Below are positions 16,302 to 24,037 of a stretch of DNA of 64,000 nucleotides, piece by piece. Each line of letters opens with the position of its first letter. The first letter of the stretch is position 1. The DNA is from Comamonadaceae bacterium OS-1 (GTDB lineage Bacteria > Pseudomonadota > Gammaproteobacteria > Burkholderiales > Burkholderiaceae_C). Location of the stretch: the NCBI GenBank assembly GCA_027923965.1, contig AP026969.1, forward strand, positions 3,844,001 through 3,908,000, written 5' to 3'. The translations under genes were made by a program, and so were the position numbers. The notes under the pieces are model-generated. The model was not told the DNA's origin and did not search any database. It worked only from the letters and a program-made list of their open reading frames with translations.

Positions 16302-16428
16302 TATTCCCAACCTTGTGTGGATGGTCCACCACGAGGAAGGGGAATGGGCGGCATGTCGCCATGCTTGCATGGGCCAACACCCGAGCGCCCAGTTTTTACC
16401 GGTCATTAACGAGGAGGAAACTTAATTT

Positions 16429-19400
16429 ATGAAGCACACACCCACCCATCCAGAACCCATTGCCATCGTCGGAATGGCCTGCCGGTTCCCTGGAGACGCG
16501 GAAAATATTGACGCTTATTGGGAGGTCTTGCGCAGCGGGGGCATCACGGTGGGAGAGGTACCGGCCACGCGCTGGGATTGGCGCCGCCACTTCAGCGCCA
16601 ATGCCGATGCGCCAGGGCGTGCGTATGTCAAGCATGGCAATTTCATCCGCCAGGACTTGCGTGCTTTTGATGCAGGGTTTTTCGGAATCTCCAACCGCGA
16701 AGCCGAAGTGATGGATCCGCAGCAGCGCCTGCTGCTGGAAGTGGCCTGGGAGGCCATCGAACACGCGGGCTCCGACCTGGCTGCATTGGGTGCGGCACGT
16801 ACCGGCGTGTACATCGGGGCCTTTACATTGGACAACCTGATTGGCCGCATGGGCGGTTCGTCGCGCTTTGCGACGGGTTCGCACACGGCCGTCGGCTCCA
16901 CGGCAACGATTCTTTCCAACCGCATTTCCCATGCCTTCAACCTGACCGGCCCCAGCCTGTCGGTGGATACCGCCTGCTCGTCTTCGCTGGTGGCTGTGCA
17001 CCTGGCGGCACAAGCGATCTGGAGCGGTGAGTGCGATGTTGCCTTGGCGGGCGGGGTCAACGTGATGTTCCGCCCGGAATACGTGATCGCCATGAGCAAG
17101 GGGCATTTTCTGGCGACAGACGGCCGCTCCAAAACCTTTGATGCTTCGGCCAACGGCTATGGTCGCGGTGAAGGTGCCGGTGTCGTCATGCTCAAACCTC
17201 TCTCGCGGGCGCAGGCCGACGGCGATCGCATCCTGGCGGTGCTGCGTTCCACGGGCTGCAACCAGGATGGTCGCACCGAAGGCATCACGGTGCCCAACAA
17301 GGACGCGCAAAGCAAACTGATGCAGCAGGTGCTGGACCGCGCCGGGCTGGTACCCGACGACGTGCACTACGTAGAGGCCCACGGCACCGGAACCCCTCTG
17401 GGCGACCCCATCGAAAGCGCCGCCATCAGTTCGGTGTTTGGTGTTCACCGCGCCAGTCCCATGCCAGTGGGTTCGGTCAAGGCCAATATTGGCCATCTGG
17501 AAGCCGCGTCGGGCGTGGCATCGCTCATCAAGCTGGTGCTGTGCATGCGCGAACGCAAACTGCCCGCCGTAGCAGGGCTGACCCACCTGAACCCTGCCAT
17601 CGATTTTGAAGGTCTCAACATCCGGCCACCGCGCGAACTGCTGGATTTGCCGCAAGGTACTTTGCGCATGGCCGTCAACTCGTTTGGGTACGGCGGCACC
17701 AACGCCCACGCCATCGTGGAGTCGGCACCGGAGGTTAGCCCCTCCGCCACAAGCTCCGCCCACGCAGAGGCTTGGGGCATGTTGCCGGTTTCGGCACGCT
17801 CCGACGAAGCTTTGGCCCAGTTGGTCACCCAGTGGAGCAGCGCGCTGGACACCACAGATGCAGATCTGCCACGCGCTTTATTGGCCAGTGCAGCACAGCG
17901 ACGTACGCACCATGATTGCCGCGTGGCCTTCGCGGCCCATTCCGGCCCGTCCCTGCGCAAGGCGATCGCATCGTGGCTGGATGCACGCCCCCGTGCCGAA
18001 CGCCCGCTCAAGAATACCGATGCCGTGTTCGTCTTTACCGGCATGGGGCCCCAGTGGTGGGGCATGGCGCGCGAACTGCTCAGCAGCGACGCGGCGAGCC
18101 AGCAGTTGGCGCAGACATTCGATGGCATTTTCAAATCCTTTTCGGGCTGGTCCCTGGTCGATGCCATGCTGCAACCCGAAGAGACTTCGCAGGTGGGTAA
18201 AACCCATATCGCGCAGCCAGCCAACTTCTTGTGCCAACTGTTGGTGACCGAATGGCTTGCCGCGCGTGGCATCCGCCCCGCAGCGGTGGTCGGCCACAGC
18301 GTGGGGGAAGTGGCATCTGCCTGGGCCAGCGGTGCGCTGAGCCTGGAGGATGCCATCCGCGTCAGCTACCTGCGCGCCAAGTTGCAAGCCACTACGGCAG
18401 GCCACGGCGGCATGCTGGCCGTTGGCTTGTCGGAAACGGACGCGCTTGCCTTGATTGAAAGCACACAAGGCAAGGTCGAAATTGCGGCCATCAATGGCCC
18501 CACGGGGGTGACCTTGGCAGGCGACGAGGCCTCTTTGGATGATCTTGCAGGGCGGCTTGAAGTCCGTAGCATTTTCAACCGCCGCCTAAAGGTGGAAGTG
18601 GCCTACCACAGCCGCTACATGGACCCCATTCTGGACGATCTGCGCGGCGAACTCTCGGACCTGACCTTGCATGCCGCCACTACACCCGTATGGTCTACGG
18701 TCACTGCACAACCAGGTTCGGGGGACTTGTTTGGTGCCGAGTACTGGTGCCGCAATGTGCGCGAGCCAGTGCGCTTTCGGGCCGCAATCGAAAACCTGCT
18801 GGACCATGGCTACCGCCTGTTTGTCGAGATCGGCCCACACTCGGTAATTGGCGGCAATATCCGTGAAATCATGGCGCGCCGCAGCGATGAGGGCCGCACC
18901 ATTTCCACACTGGTACGCGGTGCATCAGATTTCACGCAACTGCACGCCGCACTGGGGCGTTTGTATGCGGCGGGTGCCGCTCCCGATTGGCTGCGCCTCA
19001 ACGGCCCGGCCAACGCGCAGCTGGATTTGCCACGCCACCCCTGGTTGCGCGACACCCTGTGGGCCGAGGCCGACAGCTGTGCACGCGAACGCGCCTGCCC
19101 ACCCGTGGGCCCGCTGTGCGGTGAAACACTGGACCACCCCACGCCTACGTGGGAGCGCGCACTGAACACCTTGTACCTGCCGTGGATTGCCGACCACCAG
19201 GTCGATGGCATGGTGCTGCTGCCAGGAGCCGCATTTGTAGACACCGCGTTTGCCGTTGCAGAACAGATGCTGGAGGGCGAAGGTGCACTGTGCGTCGAGT
19301 ACGTGGAGGTGAGCCGCCCCCTGGTGCTGGAAGGAGACGCCACCGTGCTCTACCGCACCAGCTACAACCCGCACAGCCGCCTGGTCGAAATGGCCAGCCG

Positions 19401-22400
19401 TGAAGAGTCCAGTGGTCCATGGACGCGCCACGCGCAGGCCCGCATCAGCCGCGTCGCATTTGATGACAGCCTGTGCGCACCCGTGTTTGAGGGCGGAAAA
19501 GTCCTCGATGTGGCAGCCGCCTACCAGCGATTTGCCCAAATGGGTCTGGTATACGGCCCTGCCTGCCAGCGCATCACTGCCTTATCCATCTCTGGCGACA
19601 CCGTCCGCGCAGAACTGTCGGCACTGGATGATGCGCCTGCAGATGTGACGCACCACCTGCACCCGACTGTGCTGGACGGCGCGTTCCAGTCGCTTCTAGC
19701 CGTCGTTTTGACCGGTGGCGACACACCGTGGGTGCCCACAGGCATCGACGAGATCACCCTGCGCGCGCCGGTCACCGGACCGGTGGTGTGCGTTGGCCGC
19801 GTCAAGACCCGCACCGAACGTGAGATCGTGGGGGAGCTGTGGCTGAGCGATCCCGCAGGCAAGCTGCTGGTGCATGTCGACGGCGTGCATTGTGTGCCCG
19901 CCAAGCGCGCCCATGACCCCTTGCAGGGCCTGCTCTACACCGAAAACTTTGAGTCGGTAATGCCGGTCGGCGAGCCCATGCGCCTCGGCGCATGGATGGT
20001 GCTGAGCGAAGATGGCTGCGCCGTTGGCAGCTTTGGCGAGGCGATCACCCGGTCACTGGTCCAGGCCAACGTGGCCCGGGTACTGGCTTTCGCGGTCGGC
20101 ATGGCCCCAGGACCGATGGCCATTAGCCGTCTGGACACCGAGCGCGAACTGAAAGTGCTGTTCGCTGAGTATCCAGTCCATACCTTGGCCGGTGTGTTGT
20201 ATCTGGCGGCGGGAGTGGACTCCGTACCGGCGCAGGCACATGCCCGCGTGGCCCGCATCCATGGCCTGGTGAAGGCACTGGATGGGCATGAAGCGGTGCC
20301 ACGGGTCTACCTGGCCACTTGCAACGCACAGTCCGTCCAGGCCAACGACAGCGTGGTCGGTTACGCACAAGCCGCTATCCATGGGTATGGCCGCGTGGCG
20401 CACAACGAACTGACATCGCTGGCAATTACCTTGCTGGACCACGATGCCCACCCCGCTTCGGCGACTGCGCTGGTGGGTGAGTTGCTGGCCGATGATGTCG
20501 AAGACGATGTAGCTGTGCGTGCGGGCACGCGTTGGGCGCGCCGTGTACGGCCATTGCCTGCGCAGGACATGCGGCAAGCCGCATGGGCCGACCAGGTGGC
20601 AGAGCCGCTGGCGGTGGTGCTGGAGAAAGGCGCTGGTAGTGAGCCCCACTGGCGTGCCATGGACGTGCCCACGTCTGGCATCGGATCTGGCGGAATACAA
20701 ACGGCACTGGCCTTGCATAGCTTGGTACAAGAAACGTCCGAAGACGCAGATGGCAAAGCCTTGTGCGGATTCACCGCCCAGGTCACGCAGGAAAACAGCC
20801 GATGGGATGTGGGCCAGTGGCTTGTGGGTGCCGCAATGATCCGCCCTGCCAGCCATACCAGTCTTGCGGATGCGTCGCTTTTTGCGATGCCTGTCGATGC
20901 ACCCTATGCCGGGATGGAGCGCGTGCTGACGCTATGGGCGGGCATCCACGATGCATTGCGACGGATCGCTCCACTGGCGGAGACGCGCTCGCTTCTGCTG
21001 TTTGGTGCGAATTCCGACCATGGCCGGATCGTACGCACGCTGGCACCCATGCTGGGCATCGAACGCGTCATGGATGCAGACCACTATGCCCCGCAATCAC
21101 GCGGCATGGCCGCACGCCTGGATACGCCCAAGGCATCCATTTCCTTGGTGGTGTTTGCGGATATTGCGCACTTGAGCCCCCAAAGATTGCCACTGAAACC
21201 TGGGGCCCAGGTGGTGTGCATGGGTGCAGCTCTCGGCATGGAGGTTGCACCATGGCTGGAATCTGCATCGACCACCGGCGTACACCGTGTCGATGCCTTG
21301 GCGACGGCCCAGCACGCACCAAAGCGCTTGGCGACCAGTGTGCTCGCCTTGGGAAAGGCCATCCACAATGGAAGCCTGAAGCTGCCCAACAACCCATCGC
21401 TCAGTGCCAAGGACTGGATTGCCCAAGGCACCCCGCTGGGACAAACGGTATCGCTGCAAAACTTGCCGCCTGCAGTTGCAGCCACCGCAGGCCATTTCGA
21501 TCCGGCAGGTGCTTGGCTCATCACCGGGGGATTTGGTGGCTTTGGATTGGCTTGCGCAGAATGGCTGGCCACACAAGGTGCCCACACGTTGATTCTGGTG
21601 GGGCGCTCTGGAGCCAATGCCGAAACAGCCGAACGCTTGGCCGTACTGGAACGCAATGGTGTGGTCGTGCGCCGTGTACAGGCCGACATCGGTGACGCTG
21701 CCGCGGTGCAAGCCTTGTGCGCCTCGCTGGCCACAGAAAATCTGCCCCTGGCCGGTGTCTTGCATGCCGCCGGTACGCTGGCCGATATGACGATACAGGA
21801 GATGGATGGCGCCGATTTGCAGCGCGTGATGGTGCCCAAAATAGACGGTGCATGGCACCTTTCGGATGCATTCGACCGCAATGCCTTGCGGCCGCGGCAT
21901 TTCATCATGTTCTCGTCGATTGCGGCGACCGTGGGCAATGCCCGCCAGGCCAATTACGCAGCAGCCAACGTTGCGATCGATGCCCTGGCAGCGGCGCGAC
22001 GGGCGCGTGGTTTGCCTGCCGACTGCGTGGCCTGGGGTGCGCTCAGCTTTGGCATGGGCGTTTCCAACGAAACATTGACACGGCACTTTGAAGGAATGGG
22101 CATGCAACCACTCTCTTCCGATGTGGCCTTGTTGGGTCTGGAGCGCGTCCTCGCAGAGCGTCCCGGATCGGTCGTCCTGGCCGCAGTCGACTGGGAGCAG
22201 TGGGGCCGCTTCGAGCCCACAGGAGGTCGTTCACCGCGTTTTGCCCATCTCACAGGCAAGGATGCCGCTGGTGGCGAGTCCGCACTGAAGGCAGAGTTGG
22301 CGGCGATGAGCCTTCCAGAGCGCGAAGAAATGGCCATGCTCATGCTGACCGAGGCCTTGTCCGGCCCATTGAAGATGTCTGCCGAACGGATTGATCCTGA

Positions 22401-22575
22401 ACGCTCCCTGTCGGATCTGGGCGTGGATTCGTTGATGGCCGTGGAAGTGCAAATTGCCATCAGCTCCGTGTTCTCCGTGGAGTTCTCGACGCTGGAATTG
22501 ATGCGTGGCAATACCGTCAGCCTGCTGGCCACCAGGGTATTGGAGCGCATGCAGATCCCGGATACGACCGTCTGA
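16429..22575 (+). CDS. Iterative type I polyketide synthase, KS-AT-DH-(structural KR)-degenerate ER-KR-ACP
   Basis: A 2048-residue single-module synthase, similar in size and order to mycocerosic-acid-synthase-type enzymes. KS (~8-430) has active-site C183 in DTACSSS and histidines H318 and H356. AT (~530-860) has S624 in GHSVGE and a VAYHS motif (residues 724-728) nearer the malonyl than the methylmalonyl signature. DH (~900-1165) keeps H923 in HxxxGxxxxP and D1083 in DGAFQ. A KR structural subdomain (~1170-1380) is followed by an ER-like region (~1400-1660) whose dinucleotide-binding glycine motif is replaced by FGANSDHGR. KR (~1690-1870) has TGGFGGFG and the S1830/Y1843/N1847 set. ACP has S2001 in GVDS. 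There is no thioesterase. GGAGGAAA precedes the ATG. Release is probably by the next gene product. The product is unknown. Confidence 0.95.
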   Translation: MKHTPTHPEPIAIVGMACRFPGDAENIDAYWEVLRSGGITVGEVPATRWDWRRHFSANADAPGRAYVKHGNFIRQDLRAFDAGFFGISNREAEVMDPQQRLLLEVAWEAIEHAGSDLAALGAARTGVYIGAFTLDNLIGRMGGSSRFATGSHTAVGSTATILSNRISHAFNLTGPSLSVDTACSSSLVAVHLAAQAIWSGECDVALAGGVNVMFRPEYVIAMSKGHFLATDGRSKTFDASANGYGRGEGAGVVMLKPLSRAQADGDRILAVLRSTGCNQDGRTEGITVPNKDAQSKLMQQVLDRAGLVPDDVHYVEAHGTGTPLGDPIESAAISSVFGVHRASPMPVGSVKANIGHLEAASGVASLIKLVLCMRERKLPAVAGLTHLNPAIDFEGLNIRPPRELLDLPQGTLRMAVNSFGYGGTNAHAIVESAPEVSPSATSSAHAEAWGMLPVSARSDEALAQLVTQWSSALDTTDADLPRALLASAAQRRTHHDCRVAFAAHSGPSLRKAIASWLDARPRAERPLKNTDAVFVFTGMGPQWWGMARELLSSDAASQQLAQTFDGIFKSFSGWSLVDAMLQPEETSQVGKTHIAQPANFLCQLLVTEWLAARGIRPAAVVGHSVGEVASAWASGALSLEDAIRVSYLRAKLQATTAGHGGMLAVGLSETDALALIESTQGKVEIAAINGPTGVTLAGDEASLDDLAGRLEVRSIFNRRLKVEVAYHSRYMDPILDDLRGELSDLTLHAATTPVWSTVTAQPGSGDLFGAEYWCRNVREPVRFRAAIENLLDHGYRLFVEIGPHSVIGGNIREIMARRSDEGRTISTLVRGASDFTQLHAALGRLYAAGAAPDWLRLNGPANAQLDLPRHPWLRDTLWAEADSCARERACPPVGPLCGETLDHPTPTWERALNTLYLPWIADHQVDGMVLLPGAAFVDTAFAVAEQMLEGEGALCVEYVEVSRPLVLEGDATVLYRTSYNPHSRLVEMASREESSGPWTRHAQARISRVAFDDSLCAPVFEGGKVLDVAAAYQRFAQMGLVYGPACQRITALSISGDTVRAELSALDDAPADVTHHLHPTVLDGAFQSLLAVVLTGGDTPWVPTGIDEITLRAPVTGPVVCVGRVKTRTEREIVGELWLSDPAGKLLVHVDGVHCVPAKRAHDPLQGLLYTENFESVMPVGEPMRLGAWMVLSEDGCAVGSFGEAITRSLVQANVARVLAFAVGMAPGPMAISRLDTERELKVLFAEYPVHTLAGVLYLAAGVDSVPAQAHARVARIHGLVKALDGHEAVPRVYLATCNAQSVQANDSVVGYAQAAIHGYGRVAHNELTSLAITLLDHDAHPASATALVGELLADDVEDDVAVRAGTRWARRVRPLPAQDMRQAAWADQVAEPLAVVLEKGAGSEPHWRAMDVPTSGIGSGGIQTALALHSLVQETSEDADGKALCGFTAQVTQENSRWDVGQWLVGAAMIRPASHTSLADASLFAMPVDAPYAGMERVLTLWAGIHDALRRIAPLAETRSLLLFGANSDHGRIVRTLAPMLGIERVMDADHYAPQSRGMAARLDTPKASISLVVFADIAHLSPQRLPLKPGAQVVCMGAALGMEVAPWLESASTTGVHRVDALATAQHAPKRLATSVLALGKAIHNGSLKLPNNPSLSAKDWIAQGTPLGQTVSLQNLPPAVAATAGHFDPAGAWLITGGFGGFGLACAEWLATQGAHTLILVGRSGANAETAERLAVLERNGVVVRRVQADIGDAAAVQALCASLATENLPLAGVLHAAGTLADMTIQEMDGADLQRVMVPKIDGAWHLSDAFDRNALRPRHFIMFSSIAATVGNARQANYAAANVAIDALAAARRARGLPADCVAWGALSFGMGVSNETLTRHFEGMGMQPLSSDVALLGLERVLAERPGSVVLAAVDWEQWGRFEPTGGRSPRFAHLTGKDAAGGESALKAELAAMSLPEREEMAMLMLTEALSGPLKMSAERIDPERSLSDLGVDSLMAVEVQIAISSVFSVEFSTLELMRGNTVSLLATRVLERMQIPDTTV

Positions 22576-22596
22576 TCCTGCGGGATCCCGCCGCCA

Positions 22597-22628
22597 CGGA
22601 GCCATCTTCCCTTGAGGAGGTGGCTCCG
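22597..22628 (+). promoter_or_regulatory. Stem-loop between the PKS and oxoamine synthase genes
   Basis: CGGAGCCA and TGGCTCCG, perfect eight-base arms around a 16-base loop, without a T-tract. It may stabilise or process the long PKS transcript rather than end it. Confidence 0.4.
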
Positions 22629-22694
22629 GTGTGTCCGCTTCTGTGCGGTCTTCGGGCCACATCGGCCATTTTTTAACCATAACGCCTCCTCACC

Positions 22695-24029
22695 ATGAAC
22701 TCACCACAACGCGATGTCGCGCGCGCCCGCGCCAAAGAAATGATGCAGCGGCATGCTGGCACCCCTGCCAAAGCCCCCATGGCATCTACCACCGCTGAGC
22801 ACCGCCCACCCGCAGGCCCCGCCAGCTTCGAAAACTTCCCCGGCTACCAGGAACATTGCCGCCAGCGCGATGCCTTCGAAAAGTTCGGCATGCGCAATCC
22901 GTACTTCTCTTTGCACGACGGCGTGCAGGCCGCAACGGTGGCGGTCAATGGCCGCGAGTACCTGAGTTTCTCGGGCTACAACTACCTGGACCTGGCCAGC
23001 CACCCGGCGCTGATCCATGCCTCCATTGAGGCCATCCGCCGCTACGGCAGCACGGTATCTGCCAGCCGCGTAGTGTCCGGGGAGATCGCGTTGCACCAGC
23101 AGCTGGAGCGCGACATGGCAGATTTTTTAGGCATGGAAGATGCCGTCAGCTTCGTCAGCGGGTACGGCACCAACGTGAGCACGCTGGGCCATCTGTTTGG
23201 GCCCGGCGATCTGATCGTGCATGACGCACTGATCCACAACTCGCTGATGACCGGCGCACGGCTGTCTGGTGCACGCCGCATCCCCTATCCGCACAACGAC
23301 TACGCCGCACTAGACCGTATCCTCGCCGAAGCCAGCAAGCAGCACCGCCACACCGTCATCGTGACGGAAGGTGTTTTCAGCATGGATGGCGACATTGTCG
23401 ATTTGCCCAAGCTGGTCGAAATCAAGAACCGCCACAACGTGTTCCTGATGGTCGATGAAGCCCATTCGTTTGGCGTCTTGGGCGCACGTGGCGTGGGGGT
23501 GGCGGAGCATTTCGACCTCCCCACCTCGGTGATCGACATCTGGATGGGTACGCTGTCCAAGTCCATGGCCTCGTGCGGCGGCATCATTGCCGGATCACAC
23601 GCGCTGATTGCCAACCTGCGTCTCAACGCACCCGGCGGCATCCTCTACAGCGTCGGCTTGTCGCCCGCCAATACGGCAGCAGCGATTGCGGCCTTGCAAG
23701 TCATGCAGGCCGAACCAGAACGGATTGACAAGCTACGGCACAACAGCCGGTTCTTCCTGGAGAAAGTACGCGCGCTGGGCCTGGACACCGGGCCGGCGCA
23801 AGGGACTCCAGTGACGCCGGTCATTCTGGGCAACAGCCTGAAGTGCCTGCGTGTAGCCGAACACCTGTTCGACAACGGCGTACAAGTGCACCCGATCTTG
23901 TATCCAGCCGTGCCGGAAGAGGCATCGCGCCTGCGCTTCTTCATTACCTCCGGCCATAGTGAAGAACAGCTAGAACACGCCGCACATGCGACCGCTGCCG
24001 CCGTCGCAGCCGTGGCTTCCGGAGTGTGA
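22695..24029 (+). CDS. Alpha-oxoamine synthase (AONS/SPT-like, PLP-dependent acyltransferase)
   Basis: A 444-residue fold-type I PLP enzyme of the alpha-oxoamine synthase family (AONS, KBL, serine palmitoyltransferase). The PLP lysine is K289 in GTLSKS; D254 and H257 lie in DEAHSFG, and the ring-stacking histidine is H181 in ALIHNS. The first ~55 residues are a low-complexity extension rich in A, P and H that is not part of the catalytic fold. Such enzymes condense an acyl thioester with an amino acid with loss of CO2. Placed after a PKS with no thioesterase, it most simply releases the ACP-bound chain as an aminoketone. The amino acid used is not known. Confidence 0.92.
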   Translation: MNSPQRDVARARAKEMMQRHAGTPAKAPMASTTAEHRPPAGPASFENFPGYQEHCRQRDAFEKFGMRNPYFSLHDGVQAATVAVNGREYLSFSGYNYLDLASHPALIHASIEAIRRYGSTVSASRVVSGEIALHQQLERDMADFLGMEDAVSFVSGYGTNVSTLGHLFGPGDLIVHDALIHNSLMTGARLSGARRIPYPHNDYAALDRILAEASKQHRHTVIVTEGVFSMDGDIVDLPKLVEIKNRHNVFLMVDEAHSFGVLGARGVGVAEHFDLPTSVIDIWMGTLSKSMASCGGIIAGSHALIANLRLNAPGGILYSVGLSPANTAAAIAALQVMQAEPERIDKLRHNSRFFLEKVRALGLDTGPAQGTPVTPVILGNSLKCLRVAEHLFDNGVQVHPILYPAVPEEASRLRFFITSGHSEEQLEHAAHATAAAVAAVASGV

Positions 24030-24037
24030 GGCAGCCC

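Larger units (their letters stand above)
15777..16428. other. AT-rich 652-base intergenic region upstream of the PKS operon
   Basis: No coding sequence is convincing here. The first 60 bases hold a copy of the dispersed repeat. From about 16080 the sequence becomes strikingly AT-rich for this window, and it holds several palindromes and direct repeats listed separately. A TTGACA hexamer at 16244-16249 is a possible -35 element, but no good -10 follows at the standard spacing. The base composition break suggests the left edge of an acquired segment or a strongly regulated promoter region. Confidence 0.6.

Noticed and set aside
15817..16354. Short minus-strand frames upstream of the PKS
   Set aside because: No ribosome binding sites or families; the region is AT-rich with clustered palindromes, as expected for a promoter region.
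16396..17763. A 455-codon open frame on the minus strand opposite the PKS start
   Set aside because: It is antisense to the KS domain, has no ribosome binding site, and its composition (rich in H, G, Q and R) is that of a high-GC shadow frame.
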